Part shown: positions 18,514 through 34,239 of the stretch, piece by piece
How positions within the stretch are numbered: the stretch's first letter is position 1
Layout of the letters: each line of letters starts with the position of its first letter
From: Pseudoalteromonas sp. '520P1 No. 423'
GTDB lineage: Bacteria > Pseudomonadota > Gammaproteobacteria > Enterobacterales > Alteromonadaceae
Reading direction: 5' to 3'
Assembly: GCF_001269985.1 (NCBI RefSeq)
Contig: NZ_BBZB01000001.1
Span: forward strand, 372,001 to 436,000
Length of the DNA: 64,000 nucleotides
The notes under the pieces: generated by a model
The model's input: the letters and a program-made list of their open reading frames with translations, nothing else
The model's database searches: none
Told to the model about the DNA's origin: nothing
Position numbers and translations under genes: made by a program

Positions 18514-18659
18514 GAAATTTCATTTACAAACATTTGCAATTAAAGCCCCTCTTTACCCTATACAGAAACGCTGAAGCATTCTTATTTAGTTTCAAACACT
18601 ATATAATTAATTTACTTAACTTTTATAAATTGTTTAGGTCAAACTTCAAAGGGTATATC

Positions 18660-21437
18660 ATGGATTTATCTAAAAAAACCAGACTAGCAGCGGCACTATC
18701 GCTGGCTTTTATGACTACAGCGTGTGTTTCAACAAGCGAAACATCAAATACAACAACTAATGTAGAAGCGTCAACATCTAAAGATATTGTTAACTTATCT
18801 TATAACGAATTTACCCTTAAAAATGGCCTGCGCGTTGTTGTACATGAAGATCGTAAAGCACCTATAGTTACTTTAGGTGTTTGGTATCATGTAGGCTCTA
18901 AAAATGAGCCAAAAGGCCGTACTGGTTTTGCCCATTTATTTGAACATTTGATGTTTAATGGCTCAGAAAACGCAAACGAAGATTATTTCAAACCACTACA
19001 AGAAATTGGTGCCACAGGGTTAAATGGCACAACTTGGTTTGACCGTACTAACTATTATCAAACTGTACCAACTTCAGGTTTAGATATCGCTCTTTGGATG
19101 GAATCGGATCGCATGGGCCATCTTGAAGGTGCAATTTCTCAAGATAAATTAGATGAACAGCGCAAAGTTGTACAAAACGAAAAACGCCAAGGTGATAGCG
19201 CGCCTTATGGTATGTCTGAATATCGTGTATTAGAAGGTTTATTCCCTGCAGGCCACCCTTACAGACATTCTACAATTGGCTCTATGGCTGATTTAGATGC
19301 AGCTTCACTTGACGATGTTAAATCTTGGTTTGCTAAATATTACGGCGCAGCCAATACAGTTGTTGTTTTAGCCGGTGATATTGATGTTGACACAGCAAAA
19401 GAAAAAGTAGAAAAATACTTTGGTGATATTGCATCAGGCGACCCATTACACCATATGACGTCTATGATCCCTGAGCGCACAGTTAATACTTCTGAAGTTA
19501 TGTACGATAACGTTTCACAAACACGTATTACATGGAATTGGGCTGTACCTGGACGTACAACTAAACAAGCAACTGAGTTATCACTTGCAGCTGCAATTTT
19601 AGGACAAGGTAAAAGCTCTCGTCTTTATAAAGAGTTAATTCATAAAAACCAAGCTGCAACCGATGTATATGCATCATTAGAAAGACATGAACTAGCAAGT
19701 ACTTTCTCTATTTCAGTTACTTTGAAATCTGGCGGTAACGCTGAAGAAATGGAAAAAATGGTAGATGATATTTTAAATGAATATTTAAAATCCGGCCCGA
19801 CAAAAGCAGAGCTTGCTCGAATTAAAACTGTTATCAATGGCGGTGTAATTCGCTCATTAGAGTCTATCAGTGGTAAAGCAAGCACTTTAGCACAAGGCGC
19901 ACTTTACGCAGGTAATCCTAACTTTGTTAATACGCGATTAAACTGGATTGAAAACGCAAAGCCTGCTGATATTCAAGCAACAGCAAAAGAATGGTTATCT
20001 GACGGACATTACAAACTAACTGTTAAACCATTTGGCAAACATGAGGTTGCTAAAACGGGTGCTGATCGCAGTAAACGTCCTGAGATGACAGAAGCTAAAA
20101 AACTTTCATTACCAGATGTGCAAACAGCTAAGCTATCTAACGGTATTGAAGTATTTTTATCAGAACGTCACAGTGTGCCAGTTGTAGAAATGAGCATGGT
20201 TTTTGATGGCGGTGATGCGGCTAATGTAAAAAATAAAATGGGTTTAGCTTCTTTCACTTTAGGCATGATGAACGAAGGCACTAAATCACTCTCTTCACTT
20301 GAGTTAGCCGAAAAACAAGAGCTTTTAGGTGCCCGTATAGGTGCAAGCTCTTCTAGAGATATATTTAGAGTAAATGCATCTGTACTTAAATCTAATTTAG
20401 CGGCATCTGCTGATTTATGGGCTGATGTTGTTATGAATCCAGCATTTAACGCTAATGATTTAAAACGTGATCAACTATTAACAATAGAAGACATCAAAAA
20501 AAGCCAAAACAACCCGCAATCAATCGCTTTTGATGTGTTATTACCAGCGCTATACGGTAGTGAGCATTCATATGGATTCCCAAGTTCTGGTACCGAAGAG
20601 TCTGTAATGTCATTTACCACTAACGATATGGAACAATTCCATAGCGCTTGGATCAGACCTGATAACGCAAAAATATTTGTAGCTGGTGATACAACATTAG
20701 CTGAAATAACTGAACAACTTGAGGCTTCTTTTGGTAACTGGAAAGCGCCTGAAGCAGCTAAAGGCAATAAATCATTCGAAACCGTAGCCTTAGCTAAAAA
20801 GCCAAAAGTAATCTTAATTGACCGCCCTAATTCACCACAAAGCATGATAGTAGCAGGGCATTTAATGCCATCTTCAGGTGAAAAAAACCACCTAGAACTA
20901 GAAACTATGAACGGTCTATTAGGTGGTACATTCACAGCACGTATGAATATGAACTTACGTGAAGACAAAGGTTGGGCATACGGCGCTTACACAGGAATTA
21001 CGACTGCTCGTGGCCAACGTATTTGGTATAACTACGCACCAGTACAAAGTGATAAAACAGCCGATGCAATGAATGAGGTTATTGGTGAAATCACCCGTTA
21101 CAGAAGTACACACCCTGCGACACAAGCTGAACTGGATTTATTTGTTAAGAGTAAAACATTAACTTTACCAGGCAAATTTGAGCAAGCTAAAACTGTTTTA
21201 GGTCATATGGTTAGCAATAATAACCTTGAACGTCCACAAAAGTCAGCTGAGGTACTACAAAGCAAATACGATAACATGACGCCTGAAATGATGGCTGAAC
21301 TTGCTAAATCAGCATTTGATCCAAATGCTATGGTTTGGGTTGTAGTAGGTGATTTAAATAAAATTGAAGCCGATGTTAAAAAGTTAAACTTAGGCGACGT
21401 AGAAGTTTGGGATACCGAAGGTAATAAACTGCGTTAA
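18660..21437 (+). CDS. M16 family zinc metallopeptidase lipoprotein (two-domain pitrilysin-like)
   Basis: 925 residues from ATG 18660. The frame is open upstream to 18534, but the segment before 18660 has no signal peptide, whereas MDLSKKTRLAAALSLAFMTT followed by ACVS is a good lipoprotein signal (lipobox TTAC). The first M16 domain holds the inverted zinc motif HLFEH within GFAHLFEHLMFNGSE (about residue 100 of this start) and the third ligand Glu in VVQNEKRQ. The second domain, from about 480, lacks the motif and is the usual inactive half. It probably degrades peptides in the periplasm. It is monocistronic, followed by palindromic repeats. Confidence 0.9.
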   Translation: MDLSKKTRLAAALSLAFMTTACVSTSETSNTTTNVEASTSKDIVNLSYNEFTLKNGLRVVVHEDRKAPIVTLGVWYHVGSKNEPKGRTGFAHLFEHLMFNGSENANEDYFKPLQEIGATGLNGTTWFDRTNYYQTVPTSGLDIALWMESDRMGHLEGAISQDKLDEQRKVVQNEKRQGDSAPYGMSEYRVLEGLFPAGHPYRHSTIGSMADLDAASLDDVKSWFAKYYGAANTVVVLAGDIDVDTAKEKVEKYFGDIASGDPLHHMTSMIPERTVNTSEVMYDNVSQTRITWNWAVPGRTTKQATELSLAAAILGQGKSSRLYKELIHKNQAATDVYASLERHELASTFSISVTLKSGGNAEEMEKMVDDILNEYLKSGPTKAELARIKTVINGGVIRSLESISGKASTLAQGALYAGNPNFVNTRLNWIENAKPADIQATAKEWLSDGHYKLTVKPFGKHEVAKTGADRSKRPEMTEAKKLSLPDVQTAKLSNGIEVFLSERHSVPVVEMSMVFDGGDAANVKNKMGLASFTLGMMNEGTKSLSSLELAEKQELLGARIGASSSRDIFRVNASVLKSNLAASADLWADVVMNPAFNANDLKRDQLLTIEDIKKSQNNPQSIAFDVLLPALYGSEHSYGFPSSGTEESVMSFTTNDMEQFHSAWIRPDNAKIFVAGDTTLAEITEQLEASFGNWKAPEAAKGNKSFETVALAKKPKVILIDRPNSPQSMIVAGHLMPSSGEKNHLELETMNGLLGGTFTARMNMNLREDKGWAYGAYTGITTARGQRIWYNYAPVQSDKTADAMNEVIGEITRYRSTHPATQAELDLFVKSKTLTLPGKFEQAKTVLGHMVSNNNLERPQKSAEVLQSKYDNMTPEMMAELAKSAFDPNAMVWVVVGDLNKIEADVKKLNLGDVEVWDTEGNKLR

Positions 21438-21448
21438 CCACAAAACTT

Positions 21449-21498
21449 AAAAAGGGGTCGGAGTTAATAAAAACGTTTATTGACTCCGCCCCCTTTTT
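21449..21498. repeat. Palindromic GGGGTCGGAG element, copy 1
   Basis: AAAAGGGGTCGGAGT at the left pairs with ACTCCGCCCCCTTTT at the right (one mismatch) around an AT-rich loop. It is the same element as at 21711-21766 and lies just after the M16 stop, where it may also end transcription. GGGGTCGGAGT palindromes of this kind resemble REP-like elements mobilised by RAYT transposases in marine gammaproteobacteria; that link is from general knowledge. Confidence 0.65.
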
Positions 21499-21714
21499 AT
21501 TTCTTCTTCTAACTCTTTAAAACCATCCAACTCAATTAATAAACGTCCTTTCTCTTCTTTAGCAATTTTCGCCCAATGTTTATTCTCTAAAGCCCCAACT
21601 AACGCAAATAAAAAGTTTAAGCTTTGCTTAGTATTTGAATTGTCTCGTAATTTTATAAATGTACGAACAGCACCTAACTTAGCAAGCTCTTCTGGCGTAG
21701 TAAAAGACTGAAAA
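21477..21714 (-). pseudogene. TfoX/Sxy C-terminal domain fragment between palindromic repeats
   Basis: On the minus strand the frame reads FTTPEELAKLGAVRTFIKLR, then LNFLFALVGALENKHWAKIA and LELDGFKELEEE-like residues, ending in a stop at 21477-21479. This matches the C-terminal helix-hairpin-helix domain of TfoX/Sxy competence regulators, in which GALEGxHW is conserved. Only about 78 residues remain; the N terminus runs straight into the palindromic repeat at 21711, and the stop lies inside the other repeat. No start codon fits. It is a fragment of a competence-type gene left or captured between two repeats. Confidence 0.6.
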
Positions 21715-21766
21715 GGGGTCGGAGTACATTAATTCATTTTTAAATTAATGTACTCCGACCCCTTTA
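21711..21766. repeat. Palindromic GGGGTCGGAG element, copy 2
   Basis: AAGGGGTCGGAGTACATTAA and its perfect complement TTAATGTACTCCGACCCCTT form a stem of more than 20 bp around a short AT-rich loop. It is a longer and cleaner palindrome than copy 1 and is located 15 bases downstream of the oligopeptidase B stop, so it may serve as that gene's terminator. Confidence 0.7.
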
Positions 21767-21780
21767 TAGATCTCTTAATT

Positions 21781-23859
21781 TTATACGTCTGTGAGGGTGA
21801 TGAAAAATGCCATTTCTAAGGCTTTTTCTTTTAGGCTTTTAAAGCGGCCTGATGCGCCGCCATGACCTGCATCCATATCTGTTTTGAATACTAAAACATT
21901 GTCGTCTGTTTTATATTCACGCATTTTAGCAACCCACTTCATTGGTTCCCAATATTGTACTTGTGAATCGTGTAAGCCTGTTGTCACTAAAGTATTTGGA
22001 TACGCTTGTTGCTTGATATTATCCATCGGAGAATAAGCTAAAATAGTATCGTAATCCGATTTATCGTTCGGATTACCCCATTCATCATATTCATTTGTTG
22101 TAAGCGGAATACTTTCATCAAGCATAGTAGTTAAGACATCTAAAAATGGTACATGACAGCCTATGCCCTTATAAAGCTCAGGCGCTTGATTTACCACTGC
22201 GCCCATTAATAAACCACCCGCACTACCGCCCGATGCGCATACTTTATCTTCAGCACCATAGCCTTGCTCTACTAAAGCTTTTGTTACGTCGATAAAGTCA
22301 TTAAAGGTATTTTGTTTAAACTGTTTTTTACCATTATCGTACCAATCACGGCCTAACATTTCTGAACCACGAATATGCGCAATTACATATACAAAACCGC
22401 GATCTAATAGGCTTAATGCAGAGCTTGAGAAGTTTGGATCGATTGTGATGCCATACGCGCCGTAGCCATATTGAAATAATGGGTTTGTGCCATCTTTTTT
22501 GAATTTTTCTTTATGATAAACAATAGATACCGGCACTTTTACACCATCTCTGGCTTCAATAAATAAACGCTCTGACCCATAATTATCAGCGTTAAAGTCA
22601 CCTAGTACTTTTTGTTGCTTCAATAGTTTACGCTCACCAGTATTTAAATCAAATTCAAATAATGAACCCGGTGTTGTTAAGCTTGAATAATATAGTCTTG
22701 CAGTTTCACTACTTGGCTCAGGGTTATCACCCACAGCAGCATAATAACAAGGGTCGTTAAATTCCAATGGGTATTTAGTGCCATCTTTTTTATAAACAAC
22801 AAAACGAATTTGACCAAGCTCTCTCTCTGTAACAACCATAAAGTGAGTAAATAACTCTACGCCTTCAAATAATATATTTTCTCTATGAGCAATACATTCT
22901 AGCCATTGAGTTTTATCATGAATCGTATCTTGATTAGCAGTCATTAACCTGAAGTTTTTAGCCTGCCAATTGGTTGTGATATAAAAAATATCACCTAATT
23001 TATTGATATCAAACTCATGTTTTTCTTCACGTTCAATTACTTGAGTAAACTCACCATCGGGATTGTTAGCATCTAAAATCCAAGTATCGCTACTTTCAGT
23101 AGATTCAAGGTCGATGAAAATTAAACTCTCGTCACGGCTTTTACCTAACCCCATGTAAAAGCTACGATCATTTTCTTGATAAACTAATACATCATCAGTT
23201 TGTGAAGTGCCTAATTTATGGCGATAAACTTCAAAACCTAATAACGTTTTTAAGTCTTTTTTAACGTAAAAAACTGTTTTATTATCATTAGCCCAAACAG
23301 TTTGGCCTTCAGTATTTTCTAATACGTCAGCCAAGTATTCGCCGGTATCAATATCTTTAAAACGTATGGTATAAATACGGCGACCATCAGTATCTTCACT
23401 ATAGGCAAGTAATTCGTCATTTTGGCTTATTGAGATATCGCCAAGTTCATAAAACTCATAATCACTGGCAAGCTGATTTACATCTAACAATAAAAGTTTA
23501 TTTGCGCCTTCAAAGCTAGTTGTTCTGTAGTGACATGCAAACTCATCATCGCCACTTACCGTACTGTGGTACCAAAAATCACCATCACGTACAGGCACTG
23601 TGCTGTCATCTTTTACAATACGACCTTTCAGTTCTTCAAAAATCTTATCTTCTAATGGTTTTTGGCCAGCTAAGATATGATCACAATAATCATTTTCAGC
23701 TTTTAGATGAGCAAGTATTTCTTCATCTTGACGTTCATCATCACGCATCCAGTAGTAGCTATCGTCTCTTTGGTGATCATGGTGAGTCATTAAATGTGAT
23801 AATTTTTTTGCTATCGGCGCTTTAATTTCTTTAGAAGTTTCAGATATTTTTTCAGACAC
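21781..23859 (-). CDS. ptrB: oligopeptidase B (S9A serine peptidase)
   Basis: 692 residues, the usual length. There is no signal peptide, so it is cytoplasmic. The N terminus carries HHDHQRDDSYYWMRDDER-type sequence typical of the family, the first about 400 residues form the beta-propeller, and the C-terminal alpha/beta-hydrolase domain holds QYGYGAYGITIDPNF, the nucleophile in CASGGSAGGLLMGAV near residue 530, and the His in DMDAGHGGASGRF near 665. It cleaves short peptides after Lys or Arg. It diverges from the beta-galactosidase gene across a 224-base AT-rich promoter region. Confidence 0.93.
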   Translation of the reverse strand: MSEKISETSKEIKAPIAKKLSHLMTHHDHQRDDSYYWMRDDERQDEEILAHLKAENDYCDHILAGQKPLEDKIFEELKGRIVKDDSTVPVRDGDFWYHSTVSGDDEFACHYRTTSFEGANKLLLLDVNQLASDYEFYELGDISISQNDELLAYSEDTDGRRIYTIRFKDIDTGEYLADVLENTEGQTVWANDNKTVFYVKKDLKTLLGFEVYRHKLGTSQTDDVLVYQENDRSFYMGLGKSRDESLIFIDLESTESSDTWILDANNPDGEFTQVIEREEKHEFDINKLGDIFYITTNWQAKNFRLMTANQDTIHDKTQWLECIAHRENILFEGVELFTHFMVVTERELGQIRFVVYKKDGTKYPLEFNDPCYYAAVGDNPEPSSETARLYYSSLTTPGSLFEFDLNTGERKLLKQQKVLGDFNADNYGSERLFIEARDGVKVPVSIVYHKEKFKKDGTNPLFQYGYGAYGITIDPNFSSSALSLLDRGFVYVIAHIRGSEMLGRDWYDNGKKQFKQNTFNDFIDVTKALVEQGYGAEDKVCASGGSAGGLLMGAVVNQAPELYKGIGCHVPFLDVLTTMLDESIPLTTNEYDEWGNPNDKSDYDTILAYSPMDNIKQQAYPNTLVTTGLHDSQVQYWEPMKWVAKMREYKTDDNVLVFKTDMDAGHGGASGRFKSLKEKALEMAFFITLTDV

Positions 23860-24032
23860 TAAACGTTAGTCCATCAATAAGATAAGTATGCCTTGAGTTT
23901 ACCCGATTAAATATGTGACTGCACTATTAAGAGGTATCTCTCAAGCTTGTAATTTTGCTCACTGAAATAACCCTACTAAAAAATTTTAAGTATTTACATG
24001 CATTTTTATTGAAAATTGACGACTAATTATGA

Positions 24033-29725
<5,693 letters not shown>

Positions 29726-29751
29726 CCGCTTGAGATAACTGTAATTCCCCT

Positions 29752-29795
29752 CGTTTTATAATCTAATGAAAATTGTCTAATTAGGTTATAAAACG
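29752..29795. terminator. Bidirectional terminator between convergent genes
   Basis: The left arm 29752-29767 (CGTTTTATAATCTAAT) pairs with 29780-29795 (ATTAGGTTATAAAACG), a 16-bp stem with one wobble. It sits between the stops of the GH63-like gene and the histidine kinase gene, with T-rich flanks on both strands. Confidence 0.75.
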
Positions 29796-29823
29796 CTTTT
29801 CTGCTTATATTCTGGTATTAAAA

Positions 29824-32800
29824 TTAGTTTATACTCACCGGAAAATAGATTTTAACTTCAAAGCCACTTTCTGGGCTTGAGAAACACTTTATCTCTCCTT
29901 TTAATACTTGAGTTACCAAGTTATAAACGATATTCATTCCTAAGCCACTGCCACCTTGATTTCGTTTACTGGTAACAAAAGGATCAAATATATGTTTGAG
30001 CATATAAAGATCCATACCTTTACCATTATCAAAGTAATTTAAGCATATACGCCCTTCAAGTATGCTAATTTCAATGCGAATTTCACCTTTTTCTAAATGT
30101 TCAAAAGCATGTAAAACAGAATTATTAACTAAGTTCGTGATAACTTGATAAATGGGACCAGGGTATGTATTTATAGTTAAAGCTTCTGGTCCATCGATAA
30201 CAACGCCAATCACCTTTTTATTAAATAAAGGTTTAACAGAATTCATTACTTCATGAATATATTCAGTTAAATTCACTTCCCTCTGAGTTTCAGAGTTTTG
30301 ATCAACAGCAACTTGTTTAAAACTGGCGATTAAATGATTTGCGCGATCTAAATTTTTTAAAATTAACCTATAACCCTCTTTTTGATTATTATTAGAATTT
30401 ATTAAGTCATCTTGAGTTAAACTTTTATTATCTAATTTTTGTTCCATTTCGATCAAACAATCTTGATTATGGGTAATTGCTGTCATTGCAATTCCTAATG
30501 GTGTATTTATTTCATGAGAAATACCCGCGACTAAACTACCTAAAGAAGCCATTTTTTCACTTTCAACTAACTCTTCTTGCGCAATCTCTAATTGAGACAA
30601 TGCACTTTTTAACGCTTCATTTTTTTTAGATATTTCAACTGTTCTTAGCGACACCTTTTGCTCTAACTTGTCATTTAAGTCTTGTAAAGAATCTTCATGC
30701 TGTTTGAGAGCAGTTATATCTCTCATTGAACCTGCAATACGAGTGACTTTTCCTTGTGAGTTTCTAGCCACAACTTTACCTCTATCTAATACCCAACACC
30801 AATTACCAAAAAAGTCTTTAACTCGCACTGCTAATTCATAACTATCAACACCTTGATGTAAGCAGGCTTCTATTTTTTTATGCAGGGCATCTCTATCTTC
30901 AATATGAATAAAATCAATACTTTCACCATTTTGCCCATTTCCATAATCAATGCGAGATTCAACTGTATAACGACGTATTTTATTCTTGATTAAATCCCAA
31001 TCCCAAAGTTCATCACCGCTAGCCCATAATGATAGTTCCAACCTTTGTTTGAGTTCAGCCATAGCGTGATTATCTTTAATAACTTGCTTGTATACCCAGT
31101 AACGATATAAAAATATTAAGATTATTGCGCTAGTAACTAAAAATATATAAACAACTTTACTGACTGAACTCCACCACCAAGGAGCTAATAATTCAATATT
31201 TAATTGATGCATATTTGACTTATTGCCATGCTGATCTAATGCATAAACTTCTAATTGATAACTACCTGGTAAAGGTTTAATTAAATTTATCTGCCTACTA
31301 TTATCATCTAAGGACATCCACTTATCTGATAAGCCTATAATTCTGTAAAAATATGACATCTGTCGATGATTAGAGAAAGCTAAAACAACGTAGTTAAATG
31401 ACATAATATCTTGATCGTAATTTAATGTAATTTCTTTCACCAAATGAGGCTGAAGTTGAATTAATTCTGGTGAATTTTGGGGAGTAATCTCTTCACCTAA
31501 AATAGAAATAGTATTCAGTAATAAATTAGGTTTATGCGTCACTTCAACTATTTCACTCGGTAAAAATTGGTTAAAGCCATTGGTTCCTCCTAAAAAAATC
31601 CTCCCTTCATTCGATTTCCAAGCCGCGCCAAAATTAAATTCTGCACTTTGTGCACCTTCGAGAGCACTATAATTATCAATTTCATAAGTATCTACATATA
31701 TACGTGCTAAACCATCACTGGTACCTACCCACATGCTATTTATATCATCAAAAACAATACTCCAAACAGATTCATTAATAAGGCCTTTTTTTTGATTTAA
31801 AGATTCGATGATATTTAAATTATCATCCGTAATATTAATTCCTACTTCACTGGTACTCCAAATTCGACCTTTATCGTCTAATGCTAATGAAAATATGATA
31901 TCTGAGAACAATCCATTTGATGTATTCAATTGTTCTAAACGATTATTGCGATATTTAAATAACCCGGCACCTACAGAACCAAACCAAAGAGTCTCATCTT
32001 TAACCAAAAGATCAGTTGTATCCATTGAGGTATTATTTTTGTCATTCAAATACCCAACAAACATATTTTTATGTTCATCATAGCGCAACAAACCATAACC
32101 TCGAGTGCTGGCAATAATATCACGACCATATAGAACTAAATCATTAACAGATACTGCAGGTGAATTGTTAAATTCTGAAGAATATTGCTCAAACTCATTA
32201 GTATTAATATTAAATCTAGCAATACCATCTCCTCTGCTTGTAAACCAAATATCATTACCATTTATAAAAAAATTAGTAATGAAAGCATTCTCAAATGGCC
32301 TTAACTGTTCATATAAAATATCAGCTTTAATAAATTTTTCATCATTAAATACATAAGCTCCCTTAGTTGTAGCAAACCAGAGTTGGCCTTTAGCATCGGA
32401 AGAAAATGCTCTGATATCTACATGGTCGATGGGGCTTTCTTGATAATTTTGATGATTAACATGACCAAACTTCTTTATTTCATTAGAGAAGTAGCTCACA
32501 CCACCTGAGTTTGTTCCAATCCAAAGGCCAAGCTTATTATCAATAAATAAAGACAATACAATATCATCAGCTAAGCTATTTGATATTAAGTCATTATGTT
32601 GGTAAGTTTGGAGAAGTTGGCCTTTTGTATCAAATATTGAGACCCCTAAATTAGTGCCAACATAAATCATATTACTCTGTTTTATTACAACTTTGATTGT
32701 GTTTTTATCGTTTTCAGTTAACGAATGCCGCCACTTTAAATCTAGATTAGAGTCATTTATTTTATAATACTCTAGCCATGCATCGTTTCGACCTGCAACT

Positions 32801-33471
32801 ATAAAGTTTTCAAGTATAGCAATTGTATTTAGAGCTTTATTTGTATGTTTTTTTAATTCATACGTTTTTCGCTCTACAGAAAATAAACCTTCATCAGTTG
32901 CGATAAATACATGATTTAAAGATAGCCTCATATCCATCACTTTTAAGTTTTGAGTTCCGTGAAATATAGTTACTTTAAAATCATCTAAACTAATTCTATA
33001 TGCACCATTTGCCTGAGTACCTACAAAAATGTGTTCTTTTGAACATATTATTTTTTGCACATTATCTGAAGGAATCGTCGGGTTAAAACTTTTTATAAAT
33101 GAACGAAATAAACCTGTATTTATATCATATAAACTCAATCCACTCGTAGTACCTATCCATAATCCATTCTCATCACAACTTTGTAGCGCTGTAATAAAAT
33201 TACCCGCTAAATGATTTTTTGAAGCTGGTGTAGCTCTATACTGCACAAACTCATAACCATCAAAACGATTTAAACCCGTTTGTGTACCAAACCACATAAA
33301 CCCTGTTTTATCTTGCGTAATCGCATTTACTGTCACCTGACTTAAACCAGACTCCGGAGTGAAATTCATCATAGGTAAATTTACATCCGTGAAAATTTCC
33401 TGCGCTATAACGAACAGTGGTTTTGCAAAAAGTAGTGCTATCAAAATAAAACAGATGGAACGTTTATCCAT
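29824..33471 (-). CDS. sensor histidine kinase with periplasmic beta-propellers and PAS domain
   Basis: 1215 residues. The signal peptide (SICFILIALLFAKPLFVIA) is followed by two Reg_prop-type beta-propellers (about 30-690); repeats such as AITQDKTGFMWFGTQTGLNR recur. A Y_Y_Y domain precedes a transmembrane helix near 790 (VVYIFLVTSAIILIFLYRYW). A PAS domain with its PAC tail ends near 935 (GSMRDITALKQ), then a coiled coil leads to the phosphoacceptor block EKMASLGSLVAGISHEINTP (His near 985) and an HATPase domain with NLVNNSVLHAF, DNGKGMD and GGSGLGMNIVYNL. No receiver or output domain is attached, unlike Bacteroidetes hybrids. It is convergent with the glycosidase operon and may sense sugar, but its cognate response regulator is not in the window. 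Confidence 0.92.
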   Translation of the reverse strand: MDKRSICFILIALLFAKPLFVIAQEIFTDVNLPMMNFTPESGLSQVTVNAITQDKTGFMWFGTQTGLNRFDGYEFVQYRATPASKNHLAGNFITALQSCDENGLWIGTTSGLSLYDINTGLFRSFIKSFNPTIPSDNVQKIICSKEHIFVGTQANGAYRISLDDFKVTIFHGTQNLKVMDMRLSLNHVFIATDEGLFSVERKTYELKKHTNKALNTIAILENFIVAGRNDAWLEYYKINDSNLDLKWRHSLTENDKNTIKVVIKQSNMIYVGTNLGVSIFDTKGQLLQTYQHNDLISNSLADDIVLSLFIDNKLGLWIGTNSGGVSYFSNEIKKFGHVNHQNYQESPIDHVDIRAFSSDAKGQLWFATTKGAYVFNDEKFIKADILYEQLRPFENAFITNFFINGNDIWFTSRGDGIARFNINTNEFEQYSSEFNNSPAVSVNDLVLYGRDIIASTRGYGLLRYDEHKNMFVGYLNDKNNTSMDTTDLLVKDETLWFGSVGAGLFKYRNNRLEQLNTSNGLFSDIIFSLALDDKGRIWSTSEVGINITDDNLNIIESLNQKKGLINESVWSIVFDDINSMWVGTSDGLARIYVDTYEIDNYSALEGAQSAEFNFGAAWKSNEGRIFLGGTNGFNQFLPSEIVEVTHKPNLLLNTISILGEEITPQNSPELIQLQPHLVKEITLNYDQDIMSFNYVVLAFSNHRQMSYFYRIIGLSDKWMSLDDNSRQINLIKPLPGSYQLEVYALDQHGNKSNMHQLNIELLAPWWWSSVSKVVYIFLVTSAIILIFLYRYWVYKQVIKDNHAMAELKQRLELSLWASGDELWDWDLIKNKIRRYTVESRIDYGNGQNGESIDFIHIEDRDALHKKIEACLHQGVDSYELAVRVKDFFGNWCWVLDRGKVVARNSQGKVTRIAGSMRDITALKQHEDSLQDLNDKLEQKVSLRTVEISKKNEALKSALSQLEIAQEELVESEKMASLGSLVAGISHEINTPLGIAMTAITHNQDCLIEMEQKLDNKSLTQDDLINSNNNQKEGYRLILKNLDRANHLIASFKQVAVDQNSETQREVNLTEYIHEVMNSVKPLFNKKVIGVVIDGPEALTINTYPGPIYQVITNLVNNSVLHAFEHLEKGEIRIEISILEGRICLNYFDNGKGMDLYMLKHIFDPFVTSKRNQGGSGLGMNIVYNLVTQVLKGEIKCFSSPESGFEVKIYFPVSIN

Positions 33472-33548
33472 AAGCTAAGACACCCTATTTCTTTTAAACA
33501 ATATATAAGGTTTTAGAGCTGCAAAGAGTAACAAAGTGGTCCACATAG

Positions 33549-33668
33549 TTAATGTAAAAACCAAGTATGAAATAGAGACAGCTCATCAGAGGGCAATATT
33601 AGAAACAAGAACAGAAAAGTTAACAGCCCCATTAACCATTTAAATTCTGTTTTATTTTGCTCATTCAT
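33549..33668 (-). CDS. possible small single-pass membrane protein
   Basis: A 39-codon frame from ATG 33668 encodes a charged N terminus (MNEQNKTEFKW), one hydrophobic helix (LMGLLTFLFLFLILP) and a short tail. A purine-rich stretch (AGGTGTGG on the minus strand) precedes the start at a suitable distance. It lies upstream of the kinase gene, on the same strand, 78 bases before its start. There is no recognised family, so it may be a chance ORF. Confidence 0.3.
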   Translation of the reverse strand: MNEQNKTEFKWLMGLLTFLFLFLILPSDELSLFHTWFLH

Positions 33669-34239
33669 AACCACACCTAAAACGAGAAGTTTTGTCCAAT
33701 TAACTATAGTCGAAATAAAGAATAATACAGTGTGATTGACATTGTTATTCAGTCAATAGAAGCAATAAAAACGCTATCGTTTAACTCACTCATGCACGCG
33801 GGTTTAAAAAGCTTTAAAGATCCTTATTTTCACCTCATAAATCATCTTTTTATAGAAAAGCTGAGAGTAGCTAATATAAAAAATGTTTAAATAACAACCA
33901 TAAAAACTAAAACCTTAATATTTACCTCAAAACCAATCTCGTTCAAATAAACCTCTAATAGATTAACAAGATGTAAAGCAACCAACTAGAACACCAAGAA
34001 TAAGAGTTGCAAAATTGTTAAATACGTTAATATGTAAATAGAATCAATAAAACACACCTTAATAATTAATAAAACAGAAAATAAAAACCAATATAAATCA
34101 TATATTTAAAGTTTAAAATTAGAACAGATTTAGTTTCATTATTGAGCAAGGCCTTCAATTTCCAGTTTCTGATTAGAAATACAAAGATCTTTTTTAATAT
34201 AGTGAAAATGGCAAGATCCAAATTGATCTCTCACTCAAT
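33669..34239. other. AT-rich stretch without recognisable gene
   Basis: About 570 bases, very AT-rich, with no convincing reading frame, strong hairpin or repeat. Together with the broken genes to its right it looks like decaying sequence. Confidence 0.5.
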
